NCBI RefSeq assembly: GCF_014230145.1
Contig: NZ_JACHVC010000012.1
Span: 1,121,001-1,185,000 of the forward strand
DNA length: 64,000 bases
DNA from: Pelagicoccus albus
Lineage (GTDB): Bacteria; Verrucomicrobiota; Verrucomicrobiia; Opitutales; Opitutaceae
Direction: 5' to 3'
The notes under the pieces were generated by a model that did no database searches, was not told the origin of the DNA, and worked only from the letters and a program-made list of their open reading frames with translations. The position numbers and the translations under genes were made by a program. This document shows positions 44,310 through 55,300 of this stretch, piece after piece. Position 1 is the first letter of the stretch. Every line of letters begins with the position of its first letter.

Positions 44310-46472
44310 GTGAGTGGTCCGGAAATGCTTTTTAGCGAATCGTGGCATTTGGTCGCGCCGCTGCGGGTCCGATTGCGTTCGGATGTGGAGGCTCGTCGCC
44401 AAGTTTTCCGCGGTGAATCTTGGTTTGTGGTGCATGACCGGCTGAATTTGCAGTTCTTTCGTCTTCGCCCGGCGGCTTATGTTTTTCTCGCCCGTCTCGA
44501 CGATCGCCGCACGGTGGAAGAGCACTGGCGGGAAAGTCTCAGTATCGATCCGGAGAATACACCCGGGCAGCAGGAAGTGGTGCAGCTAATCGCGCAATTG
44601 ACCGGAGCCAGCCTGTTGCAATCCGAGCAGGCGGGGGACGCCTTACAACAGTTCAGGCGTCGGCAAGAAGGGCGTCGCAAACAGGCCCGCCAGCAGGTCA
44701 TGAACTTTCTTTTTTGGCGGATTCCGCTCTTTGATCCCGACCCTTTGGTGACGCGGGCCGAATCCGTTTTGCGACCTGTCTTGAACAAGATCGGCCTGCT
44801 GGCTTGGTTTCTGTTGATCGCTTGGGGTATGAAGCTCGTGTTCGAACGCATCGATGTGCTCTTCGACCGTAGCCAGGCGGTGCTCGCACCGGCGAATCTC
44901 GGTTGGCTCTATCTAGTCTCGGTGGCTTTGAAACTCTGGCACGAACTGGGGCATGGCGTATTGTGCAAGCGTTTTGGAGGCGAGGTGCGATCATGCGGTA
45001 TATTGCTGCTGGCCTTGTTGCCTTTGCCCTTTATAGATGTGACCGCGGCCCACGCATTTCGGGAGCGAAGGCAACGAGTGCTCGTGGGCTTGGGAGGTGT
45101 GATTTTTGAACTCGGGGCGGCAGCGGTCGCAGTTTTCGTCTGGGCTTATTCGGGAGACGGGTTGGTCAATCAGCTCGCCTATAACGCTATCTTTTTGGCC
45201 TCGGTCACCACCTTGGTTTTCAATCTGAATCCGCTGTTGCGCTTCGATGGTTACTTCATCCTGACCGATTTAACTGATACGCCGAATCTGGCTAAGCGGG
45301 CATTGTCACAGTGGAAATGGCTGCTGGAGCGATGGGTTTTTAAGCTACCCCGTTTGATCCCCGTTGAACGTACGGTCAAAGGCGTCGTGTTGGTCGTGCT
45401 TTATGGATTGGCCAGCACAGTTTATCGGCTTTTTGCCCTGTGGGCGATTATGCTTTTCGTGGGCGACCAATTGTTTGGGATCGGCTTGGTTCTGGCAGTG
45501 ATCGGAGGAGCGGTCTGGGGGCTCGGGCCACTATTCAAATTCGCTCGCTATCTAATAAAAGACCAGTCGCTGGAACAAAGGCGCGGGCGGTCCATAAGCT
45601 TGGCGACTGGCACGGTGTCGCTGGTTGTCATTTTGCTTGTAGCCGTACCCGTTCCCAACCGATTTCTGATGCCCGGAGTGGTGCAGGCGAGTCCTGCAAC
45701 TCATCTAATAAGTGAAACGGACGGAATCCTCGTGGAGATGTTGGCTCGACCGGGAGAAGCGGTCGAAGCTGGGCAACCGCTTTTGCGTCTGGCGAATCCG
45801 GAACTGGAAGCCGCGAAAGGTGCGGTCGCCGCTGCCCTGGAGGAAATCGAAGCGAGGCTGCGTCTTGCTCGTAACTCTTTGCCTGCACTTTTGCCCGCGC
45901 TCGAAGCTCGTCTGAAAGCCACCGAATCGCAGCGAAGCGAAATCGAACGCAGGATGGAAGCTTTGCTCGTTCGAGCTCCGCATGCCGGTCGTTGGGGGAC
46001 CGACGGTCGGGATCTGCCGCTCGGGATGAAGATCCCACGAGGCGTTTCGCTCGGCGTGGTGGTTTCGCAAGGCAAGCGGATGTTTTCCACGGTGGTCGAC
46101 CAAGACGAGGCCGGACCCCTTTTCGGCGAACCGATTCAGAGAGTTGAGATTCGCATTCGTGGGGAGGCAGACCGCACTCTACAAGTGGGTGAGTGGTCGA
46201 TTCTTCCCGGCGATCAACGACGTTTACCAAGCCGAGCCTTGGGATGGGCCGCCGGTGGCACGGTCGAAGTGGCCGGTGCCGGAGAGGGAGCGGAGTCGCA
46301 GACCGCGGCGGAACCCTTCTTCGAGGTGCTTGCCGAGTTGCCGTCGGATGGCGATGTACAGCTTGAGCACTCCCGCAGTGGCGTTGCCAAATTCGTTTTG
46401 CAGCCTCGGCCCATCGCCTCCCAAGCATGGCGTAGCCTTCGCCAGCTGTTCCAGAAACGTTATCAGATCTAA
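44310..46472 (+). CDS. PqqD-like / peptidase M50 / HlyD fusion membrane protein
   Basis: 720 residues from a GTG at 44310 with a strong ribosome site (AAAGGAGGG) about six bases before it, unusual in this window. Residues about 10-100 (LRVRLRSDVEARRQVFRGESWFVVHDRLNLQFFRLRPAAYVFL) look PqqD-like, a peptide-binding fold. A multi-span membrane domain (about 155-410) carries the zinc protease motif H211-E212-L213-G214-H215 and the second-ligand segment NPLLRFDGYF (D313). A last helix (about 430-447) is followed by an HlyD-type periplasmic region (ASPATHLISETDGILVEMLARPGEAVEAGQPLLRLANPELE). A site-2-type protease built into an export adaptor could cut or release the transported protein. The operon places it next to a SecA paralogue. 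Confidence 0.88.
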   Translation: MSGPEMLFSESWHLVAPLRVRLRSDVEARRQVFRGESWFVVHDRLNLQFFRLRPAAYVFLARLDDRRTVEEHWRESLSIDPENTPGQQEVVQLIAQLTGASLLQSEQAGDALQQFRRRQEGRRKQARQQVMNFLFWRIPLFDPDPLVTRAESVLRPVLNKIGLLAWFLLIAWGMKLVFERIDVLFDRSQAVLAPANLGWLYLVSVALKLWHELGHGVLCKRFGGEVRSCGILLLALLPLPFIDVTAAHAFRERRQRVLVGLGGVIFELGAAAVAVFVWAYSGDGLVNQLAYNAIFLASVTTLVFNLNPLLRFDGYFILTDLTDTPNLAKRALSQWKWLLERWVFKLPRLIPVERTVKGVVLVVLYGLASTVYRLFALWAIMLFVGDQLFGIGLVLAVIGGAVWGLGPLFKFARYLIKDQSLEQRRGRSISLATGTVSLVVILLVAVPVPNRFLMPGVVQASPATHLISETDGILVEMLARPGEAVEAGQPLLRLANPELEAAKGAVAAALEEIEARLRLARNSLPALLPALEARLKATESQRSEIERRMEALLVRAPHAGRWGTDGRDLPLGMKIPRGVSLGVVVSQGKRMFSTVVDQDEAGPLFGEPIQRVEIRIRGEADRTLQVGEWSILPGDQRRLPSRALGWAAGGTVEVAGAGEGAESQTAAEPFFEVLAELPSDGDVQLEHSRSGVAKFVLQPRPIASQAWRSLRQLFQKRYQI

Positions 46473-46475
46473 GCC

Positions 46476-48491
46476 ATGCCCGCTTCGACGTGCACTCCTA
46501 GTTCCCGTTACCGACAGCGATCGGTGCCCTCGCCGAAGCGTTTGTATCAGGGCTTGGACGGCTTGAGCTGGTCGGCTTGGGGCAAGTGGAAGCGTAGATC
46601 TCGGCTTAAGGGTTTGTTAGCGGAGCGGACGGAAAGGGTGATGCGACAACGCGAATCTTGCGTGGAGCTCTCCACCAAGCAGCTAGGCGAAGCAATTACG
46701 GAGATCTCAGCCAAAGCTCGGGTCGGACTCAATGCGCAGGACGAGGAGAAAGGGCTTTCTTTGGTTTCGGAAATGGCCAAGCGGAAACTCGGGCTCGATC
46801 CCTTTCGTGAACAAATTTTCGGAGCCCTCGCATTGCGTTCTGGTTTGCTGGCGGAAATGGGCACCGGGGAAGGCAAGACCCTCACGATCGGCTTGGCAGC
46901 TGTTCTAGAAGGATGGCGTGGCCGGCCTGTTCATATCGTAACCGCTAACGACTATCTCGCTGCTCGTGATGCGGCGGAACTCAAACCGCTCTACGCGGCT
47001 TGCGGCTTATCGGTCGGACATATCGATGGCGAGATGTCGGCCGATGTGCGCCGAATTCACTACGGTCGCTCGGTTACATACGGCACTAGCAAAGAGATTG
47101 TAGCGGACTTCCTGAAAGACCGCTTAGCCTTGCGAGGGCGTAAACAAGGGAACGAGCTTTCCATCGATGGTTTGCTTTCGGCGAGTAATGAGGAGCTCTC
47201 CGACGAATCTGTCGAAACGGTGCAACGCGGTCTTTTCAGTGCTATCGTAGATGAAGCGGACCATGTTTTGATAGATGAGGCAGTCACTCCGTTACTCATC
47301 AGCCAGCCACGAGAGAACGAGTTTTTGCAAGCTGCGGTAGAAGCCGCTGGCGAAGCGATTTCGGATTGGGAAAAGGGGATCGACTACACGGTAGACTTGA
47401 AGCGAAGCGAGGTGGAGTTGACCTCCCAAGGCCGAAAACGCCTTGAAGCCTTGCCGCCGGAAGCCTGTTTGATGTTTCGAAATAGCCGCTGGAAGAGCGA
47501 ATGGGTGAGGCAGGCCATTCGTGCTCGAGAGCTTTTTTTGCGAGGAAAACACTACATCGTGGTGGATGGAAAAGTGGTCATTGTGGACGAAGCTACTGGC
47601 CGTCCTGCTCCCATGCGCACTTGGCGTCAAGGGCTGCATCAAGCCATCGAAAGCAAGGAAGGACTGGCTCTGACCGCTCCCAGCGACAACCTAGCAAGCC
47701 TCAGCTTTCAGCGCTTTTTCCGGCTTTATCCTAAGCTGGCGGGCACCTCCGGAACTGCTGCGGAAAACGCGGCGGAGCTCTGGAAAATCTATCATTTACC
47801 GGTGGTTTTAGTGCCTCCTCATAAGCCCTGTATGCGCAAGGTAGAGCGAGAAACCATCACCGCAACGGCTGCCGAAAAGTGGGAAGCGGTAGTGGCTGAT
47901 ATCGAAGCCAAACATGCTGCAGGACGCCCTGTTTTGGTGGGTTGCGGATCGGTGGGAGCGAGCGAGGAACTGGCAATTCGATTGAAGGAATGCGGGCATT
48001 TTTTCTCCCTTTTGAATGCCTCCCAGTTGGGAAAGGAGGCCGAGATTGTGGCCGAAGCGGGTCGCTCCGGATGCATCACCGTAGCCACAAATATGGCCGG
48101 TCGTGGTACCGATATTCGACTTGGAGAGGGGGTCGCAGAGGCGGGCGGCTTGCACGTAATCGCGACCGAAAGAGCCTCTAGCGCACGTATCGATCGGCAG
48201 CTTTTTGGGCGTTGCGCCCGGCAAGGAGACCCTGGTTCGGTGAGGCAGTTTTGCTGTTTGGAAGACGATTTGGCGAAGCGTTTTCTACCTAAATCCGTGG
48301 TTTGGCTGGCCCGAAAGGCAGCCTTCTTTCCGGTCGGAATCTTGCGGAGATCGGCCTTGGTCTGGGCTCAAAAACGAGCTTCCAAAACCCTATTTCGTCA
48401 ACGTCTCGGAGTACTCAAACAGGACCAATGGCTGCTGAAAAACCTGCCGATTTCCGGCGGCAGCGCCGACGATCAGGTTCGAGAACGTTGA
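46476..48491 (+). CDS. Shortened SecA paralogue (accessory export ATPase)
   Basis: 671 residues against about 850-950 for housekeeping SecA. Walker A is MGTGEGKT (K134), Walker B VDEADHVLIDEA (D259, E260), and motifs TANDYLAARDA, VTYGTSKEIVADFL, AGTSGTAAENA and VATNMAGRGTDIRLGEGVAEAGGLHVIATE and GRCARQGDPGS are those of the SecA helicase core. The preprotein cross-linking region (about 260-370) is present, but the C-terminal scaffold is reduced and the zinc-binding SecB site is missing. It starts 3 bp after the M50-HlyD gene, so they are translationally linked. It is probably a dedicated motor for an unusual substrate; the giant LEPR-XLL protein encoded nearby is the obvious candidate. Confidence 0.9.
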   Translation: MPASTCTPSSRYRQRSVPSPKRLYQGLDGLSWSAWGKWKRRSRLKGLLAERTERVMRQRESCVELSTKQLGEAITEISAKARVGLNAQDEEKGLSLVSEMAKRKLGLDPFREQIFGALALRSGLLAEMGTGEGKTLTIGLAAVLEGWRGRPVHIVTANDYLAARDAAELKPLYAACGLSVGHIDGEMSADVRRIHYGRSVTYGTSKEIVADFLKDRLALRGRKQGNELSIDGLLSASNEELSDESVETVQRGLFSAIVDEADHVLIDEAVTPLLISQPRENEFLQAAVEAAGEAISDWEKGIDYTVDLKRSEVELTSQGRKRLEALPPEACLMFRNSRWKSEWVRQAIRARELFLRGKHYIVVDGKVVIVDEATGRPAPMRTWRQGLHQAIESKEGLALTAPSDNLASLSFQRFFRLYPKLAGTSGTAAENAAELWKIYHLPVVLVPPHKPCMRKVERETITATAAEKWEAVVADIEAKHAAGRPVLVGCGSVGASEELAIRLKECGHFFSLLNASQLGKEAEIVAEAGRSGCITVATNMAGRGTDIRLGEGVAEAGGLHVIATERASSARIDRQLFGRCARQGDPGSVRQFCCLEDDLAKRFLPKSVVWLARKAAFFPVGILRRSALVWAQKRASKTLFRQRLGVLKQDQWLLKNLPISGGSADDQVRER

Positions 48492-48643
48492 TCGTTTTTG
48501 AATCGATTTGAGCGATTTTCCCTGCTTCGGTGACTCTGAATGAGGCTCAAAGACCGCTCAATATGAATCGGTTTTAATGTGACAGCTTGACTCGATCTCT
48601 TCTTTTTTCGGCTTCCTGAAGCGGTGTGTTCCCCGCCGGAAAA

Positions 48644-49045
48644 CTAATTCTGAGGCACCACTTGCAAGGGGATTTTGCCCGCTTTTTCGCCATCTAGGAA
48701 CACTTCTAAACGGTAGTTTCCGTGTTTGGGAAGCACGATGCTTTGCAGGTTTATGATGCAGTTGGTGGTGGTGAAGTGGTGGTTTTCGGGTAGGACCGGA
48801 AGGGCAAAATTCACTTTTATCGCCCCTGCCGGGAGCAAGTTTTTCCCTTCGGAATCGAGCAAGGAGACGTTGATTTGGTGGGATCCGAGGTCCTCTGCTA
48901 CACTCGAAATACGAAGGGCGATAGCGCAATTCGGATGGGTAGCGGGTAGTTCGTTAGCCGCTATTGTATCAAAGGCGCCTAGGATACAGAGCTTGCCTTG
49001 GTAGTCTTTAGCGGAGTCGCAGAGACAGGCGGTCAGGATTTCCAT
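48644..49045 (-). CDS. DUF6941-family protein
   Basis: 133 residues from the ATG at 49045 (a start at 49090 gives a non-homologous leader). MEILTACLCDSAKDYQGKLCILGAFDTIAANELPATHPNCAIALRI and FTTTNCIINLQSIVLPKHGNYRLEVFLDGEKAGKIPLQV match, from memory, a conserved beta-rich Verrucomicrobiota family of unknown function. It is inserted in the opposite direction between the SecA paralogue and the giant exoprotein gene. It has no signal peptide. Confidence 0.75.
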   Translation of the reverse strand: MEILTACLCDSAKDYQGKLCILGAFDTIAANELPATHPNCAIALRISSVAEDLGSHQINVSLLDSEGKNLLPAGAIKVNFALPVLPENHHFTTTNCIINLQSIVLPKHGNYRLEVFLDGEKAGKIPLQVVPQN

Positions 49046-49335
49046 AGAGGGAAAAGTGCTCTGACGGATGATAAAAGCGAGTGGATTCAAAGCTTTGTTA
49101 GGAGTGTTGGGTCCTTTCTAACTGTTACCGCCTTGCTCCTATATATAGAGGCGAGTGAGCGGTGATCTGAAGATCGCTATCTGCTAGGGAGAACTCCTCA
49201 GTGAAGAGTTAGAATCGTGTAAGACACTAGAATGCATGTGTTTAGGAAATGTTAATTCTTTAGAAAAGTCTGAAATCCATTGGACAAAATGCCGTGTTAG
49301 GAACCTGTTTCGCCTCACTTTTTAACGCGTAGCCT
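49046..49335 (+). other. Regulatory region before the giant exoprotein gene
   Basis: 290 bp without a gene between the divergent DUF6941 and giant genes. It holds an AT-rich word TCCTATATATAGAGG (49137-49151) and small hairpins, for example AACTC-CTCAGTGAA-GAGTT at 49191-49210. No ribosome site is seen before the CTG at 49336. A stop codon in the giant frame at 49330-49332 rules out an earlier start. Confidence 0.4.
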
Positions 49336-52300
49336 CTGAAAAACGACCGACAGACCTATGCTGGAGATTTCCAGCTAGAAGCCCTCGAGCCCCGAGTATT
49401 GCTAGATGCAGCGTGGGTGGATCTCGATGGCGGCGACTGGTCGGATGGGGCGAATTGGAGCGGGGGAACGGTTCCCGTAGCGGGTGAAAATGTGGTCATT
49501 CCTGACCTAAACGAAGGCGCATCCATCACGGTGGGAGCCAGTGTTGAGGTGGGAAGCATCAGTGTTTCCGGCGGCGCGATATCCATCGAAAACGGAGCCA
49601 CTATGACGGTAAATTCTGGGGGTACGATCTCCGGTGACGCCGCGATAGAGGTGGCGGATGGCGAGCTCGATCTGACTGGAGGCGACCTTACGGTGCAGGA
49701 TTCAGCCCAAATAACGGTTGCTTCCGGAGCCGCCTGGACCATCGGTCGGGTATCCACTGTGACGCTGAACAACACCGCCTCGGTGACCAACGCCGGCACC
49801 ATCACGGTGGCAGGACAATTTCAGGACGGAGCTAGCTCCGCATCTACATCTTATTTGCAACAATCTGGTGGACTGTACCTTACGGGCCCACCGATTTCGA
49901 CAACGGGCCTAATTGATCTCTTCGATCCAGCTCAGGGAGTCACGACTAGTGGCGGCTCTGTTACCGGCTGGACGAATCTCGGGACTGGAATTGATGTCCT
50001 GACTTCTGACAATGAAGCGACTGTGGTGGACGGGCCCAATGGCTCTACCATGATTCACTTCAACAACTCCTTCAACGAAGGAGGGCTTTCTTTCGAAGCT
50101 TCGGATGAAAGCAGCCTAAGCTCGAACGGCTATTTTGCTTTTGCCGTGATTCGGGCCGATTGGACGGTCGATGGAATGGGATCGAGTTATCCCCATATCC
50201 TGATGGCGCAGGATGCTCAGCAGGTTCCGCTGCAATGGGTGCAGTCGACAAACGAGTTCCAGTCCAAAGCAAATCCGATCGCCACCCGCCCAAGTTTCGA
50301 CGGCGACACCATCGCAGGATCTGGTGAGACGTTTGTGATCCTCGCGGAAATTCTGCCCACCGTTCAACGCCTCTACGTCAATGGCGTGATCGTCTCCGAG
50401 GTTTTCAACACGGTCGCCTCTTTCGATTTCGATGCGAACACCATCTGGGAAATCGGTAACGCTTACACCGGCGACATCGGGCACGTTGCGATTTACGACG
50501 GTTCGACCGCGTTACAATACATCAACAAAACAGGCGAAGCTCTGGCGGGGATTTATGATGTGAGTTGGTCCAGACTTGAGACGGAAGTCATTCCAAGTCG
50601 CACGGGGTTGGATGAAGGTTCTGCTTTCCGTCTTGGGGGTACGATGGTCTTCGAAGGAGGAGTAATCGATGGAACAGGAACCATCGGAGCGAACGTCATC
50701 GAATTGGGCGAAAATGTCACAGTCACGACTTCAGGTTACACAGGCCACAACGGACTCGGTGATTTGATTTTCGATGCGTCGACTTCAATGACTGCTCGGG
50801 GAGTCTTCGAACTGAAGACAAGTGGCGACGCCGATCGCGTTTCACTAATTAGCTTCACCGGAACCGGTACCTACGACTTGCGCGAGGCAACGGGCAAAAT
50901 GGTGAGTGTGGATTCTCCTCTGTCGATAGGCATCACCAAATGGGTAGTGGAAGCTGATAACACGGATATGTTGGTCGATGGAGTGCTTCTGGGTAGCGTC
51001 GAGCCGATTTGGGGAGACGGCACGACTGAGAACCCTCTGATCAAGGTAAACTATTACAACAGCGGCCGAGTCCTTAGAACGAGAGTAGCGGCTCGGGACA
51101 TGGATACATATGTCTTCACGGGGGCAGTTGATAATACGATTCGAGACGTTGGGAATTGGACCGTGGATGGATTGCCGGCCGCCAACTGGCCTAGCCCCGG
51201 ATCCAATATTGTAATACCTGAAGGAACGACAGTCGATACCGCGGACATCGTGTGGGCGTTCAACTCCATTGTGATCAACGGTACGTTCCTTGCCAATGGC
51301 GCCAAAATCTCGATCCGCGACGCGGATGCCTCCAGCATCGGTCCAAACGGAACCTACACTTCAACCAACGGCTCTTCGCTAAGCTTCTCCACCGGCTCGA
51401 CGCTTTCCGTCGAAGGCACGCTGGAGGTTGGCACGGCTTCCATCACCACTTTGCTCACGCCAGCAACGATACTGCTAGGAAGTGGGGCGACCTTGAATGT
51501 TGGAAGCGGCGAGCTTGATTTATCAGGCGGCCTGATTGGGACCGGCACTGTGACCGCCGCCAACACAACGATCGACACCGTGCTTAAGCCAGGCGGCGAC
51601 GATTCGGCGGGCACTTTGAGCTTTGTCGGCGATGTCACCCTGAGCGCGGGACTTACTACAACGATCGATATCATCGATAGCTCGACCCATGACGTGGTCG
51701 CTGTGTCGGGCAATATAGATTATGCAGGCACTCTGGTATTAAATGTCGTCGGCACCCCGGTACTTACCAGCGAGGACCAGATTGCATTTGTCACGGCTGC
51801 GACCTCGTCCGATCTAGGACACTCGGTTTCGGTTGTAGGTGGAGCGCTCGAATCGCTCGTTCCCAATGGCGGTGGGCTGACGGCGGTGGTAACGACCGAG
51901 ACTTCGCTGAGTTCCACGCTCCGTTCCGATCTCGCTGGCTTGCAGAGTTTGACCCGACAATTTGGCAGCTTCTTCAATCTCGATGCCATTACAGGATCGT
52001 CCTCACCTGAACTGGCGGTACTTCCGAGCTCGCTCGACGATCTTTTCGATCTCGATGCGGTTCTTTCTTCGGTGACCTTGCCGACTTTTACGGCCAGCTC
52101 CTCGCTTACTGATCTAGCGACAACCCTGATCGCAGCGGGTTACACGATCGATTTCATATCTGGTGGAGCCACGGTGGGGGAAACAATTATCCCCGACGCT
52201 CCAGAGGGCAGTTCTTCTCTGATTCAGATCCGTTACGACGTCACGCTAGCCTCCGGCTTAACAGTCGATGGTGGATTCGCGGGGGACTCCTTTAATGGCT

Positions 52301-55300
52301 CGACCCCAGAGCTGATGCAAGGGCTCTCCGATTCGACAAGCTTGAGCGGATCGATCGCGTGGACCGCTTCTTTGGGCGCGGCTCTTATCTTCGGAGTTGA
52401 TGGCGACGGGTTCTTCGTATCAGCCGATTCCGCTCTCGTACTGGCGGCGGCCGGAAGTGGTACCATCTCTGGGAGTGGCCAGATCGGAAACAAAACCAGC
52501 GTTTCCCTAACGGGCAATGCCGAGGCCGATCTTTCCGTGAGACTTGCTCTGAACACCGCATCCGGGACCTATCAACTTTCGGAGCTCGACGGCTTATTGG
52601 CTGATTTCCTAGCTCCTACCGTTTCAGGCACTGCGAGTGTAGACGCGCAGTTTACGGTTGGTGGTCTGACGCTTGATTATGCCGGCGATTACTCGGTGAC
52701 GGAGGATTTCGCTGCGCGGACGACCGACACCTCGGTTTCTGGAACGCTGACCGGATCGTTCGCATTGCCCGGACTCACCGTTAGCGGAACCGATACGGAG
52801 GCGACCGTAGCGGTTACGGGCAGCTACGATGCAGGGGAAGGGAACTGGACCTTGAGCGGAACCTTTACCGATTTGGATCTGAATGGACTAAGTGTTTCAA
52901 GCGGCACGGTCAGTGTGGTCTTGGACAGCGCGGATTTGTCCGGTAGCGCGTCGATGACACTGGAACCCGGATTTATTGGAGCCGACTCAGGCCAGGCAAC
53001 GGTTGCCATCTCGGCTACTTTCGATGCGGATAGTGGGTCGATCACTGGTACAGCGTCCTTGGCCGACTTGATCGTAGAATCAAATACAGGCGAGTCGCTT
53101 CTCATCGCGGATCAAGCCGAGCTGTCGGTGAACCTCAGTATCGATTTTGTGAATAACGAGCTTTCAGGCTCGATCGCTCTGACTGCTGAAGCTGCGAGCT
53201 TGTCACCAGATTCCAGTTACACCGCTTCCTTGACCGATGGCGAGGATGTCGATTCCTATGCCGTCGAAGTAAGTTACGATACTGAATCGCAGGTAATTGG
53301 CTTCACCTTCGATGTTTTGACCATCGTAGCTCCAAGTGTATTCCGCGTCGCTGTAAACGGTGTCTCCGCCAGCTATGATCGCACGGCCGGTTCCGGCTCT
53401 CAAACCTTGGCTACGATCAGCGATGCAACAATTGACGTGGTAGCTCTAGAGAACGCTTCGGGAACGGACCCACCGAGTCCAAGCATCACCACTTCCCAGT
53501 TCGTCCTAAGATCGGACGGATTCTCCATCGCAGAAGCGACTGCTGTCCTGCCGGATCAAAGCCTAGGTGGCTTTATCACGCTGACGGCTCCAACTCTCAC
53601 GCTGAGCGATTTTGAATACACCCAAGGTAGCCAACCAAGCGGTACCTTAAGTCTTACCGCGGGATCCGCTGCTCTCTATCCATCCAGCTCCGGGTTGACT
53701 ACGCAATTGTCGGACGTTTCCGGCAGCCTAGACCCTGTTTCCGAGACCTTTAGTTTTTCAGCTGGAAGCTTAACATCCGCGGTTGGAGAAGCCTTCCAAC
53801 TGGATGCATCAAGCGTTTCGATCGCTTATGATGCAAATGGCGGGGCTTCGCAAACAATCGCCACCATCGGATCCGCTACGGTCACAACGCCGCTTATCGC
53901 TGGACTCGATTCTGCCACGCTGAGCAATGTAGTTTTGCGAGCAAATGGTATGTCGATTGGTAGCTTTACGCTCGAGCCCGTTGCTGAGGCGAGCGTAGGC
54001 ATTGGCGATTTCGTATCGTTTAGCGGCGTCGTGTTCGAAGTAGCAAACTTCGATATGTCCTACGATTCTGGAGACGTTAGCTTTAGCGGTTCTGTTTCAC
54101 TTGGAGCCGATGCGGTGAGTCTCTTCCCGAGCGCGTCTTCATTTCTCTCTGCGACCCTTAGTGATGCCACGATCGGCTTTGATTTTGTGGGAGTCAATCC
54201 GAGCGGCGACATGGCACTGTCAGCATCCAGCCTAACGGTTGACCTTGGCGAAGCGATACGTGTGCAGACAGGAGCCTTCACGATTGCCCCGAATTCCTCT
54301 TCAGCGAATACGATTTCGAGCGCTACGGTTTCTTCACCGTTGGTGACCGGATTCAATAATGGAACCGTTTCAGATGTCCAACTTACGGATACTGGAATCT
54401 CGATCGGATCGGTGACGCTCTCCCCAGACGAAGGAGAAGCGGTTACGATTGACGACTTTATATCGATTTCCGGTGCCTCGCTTGTAGTTGAGAACCTAGT
54501 GATCGACACTGCTTCCGATACACCCATCTCGGGGTCGATCACGCTGAGTTCTTCCAGCGTTTCTCTCTACCCGCAAAGTTCGATTGTCAGCGGTGCATTG
54601 AGTGGAGTGACAGCGGTCTTTGATCTATCTGGATCCAATCCGACAGGGGATCTAGCGATATCAGCAGATGCTCTCTCATTGACGATTGGGGATGCCTTGG
54701 AGATAGCCGCTACTTCAGTGGTTCTAACTCCCGGTGAAACGGTGATTCTCACCATCGCGGAAGCGACCGCCAGCTCGCCTATGTTCGCTGAGTTGGAATC
54801 TGTCGCTCTGCAAGACCTCGCTTTGACCCAGACCGGATTCTCGATTTCGACCTTAAGTCTGGGTCCGGAAGGCGGGATGACGGTGAGTTACGATGATGTG
54901 ATGACCTTGGATGGCGTGGCGTTGTCGGTTAGCAATTTTGAGTATGATGTCGATAGCGGCATTAGCGGTGACATCGGTCTGTCGGTATCAGGGCTGCAGC
55001 TGTATCCAAATTCTACCGCTTTTGAGGTATCGGTAGTCGACCCAGCTGTTTCGATAGACTTAGAGGGAGATGGTGGATTAACGATAACTGCTTCGGCGTT
55101 CAGTTTGCGGATTGGCGATGCCTTGGTTTTGAGCGCTACGGATGTAGAGCTAACGCCTTCAGAAAATACGATTCTTACTCTTGCTAGCGCGGTGGCGACT
55201 TCGCCTTCAATGAGCGGTGCCGGACAGGCCATAATTACTGATGCAGAATTCACTCGTGACGGATTCTCGCTCGGAAGTTTCGTACTTGGAACTTCAGGAC

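Noticed and set aside
45628-46428. 266-codon minus-strand open frame inside the M50-HlyD gene
   Set aside because: Arginine/proline-rich composition typical of an antisense shadow; the plus-strand frame has clear domains.
49356-49805. Minus-strand open frames throughout the giant gene (for example 149 codons here)
   Set aside because: They are antisense to a continuous plus-strand frame with recognisable modules; Ser/Thr/Pro-rich mirrors of its beta repeats.
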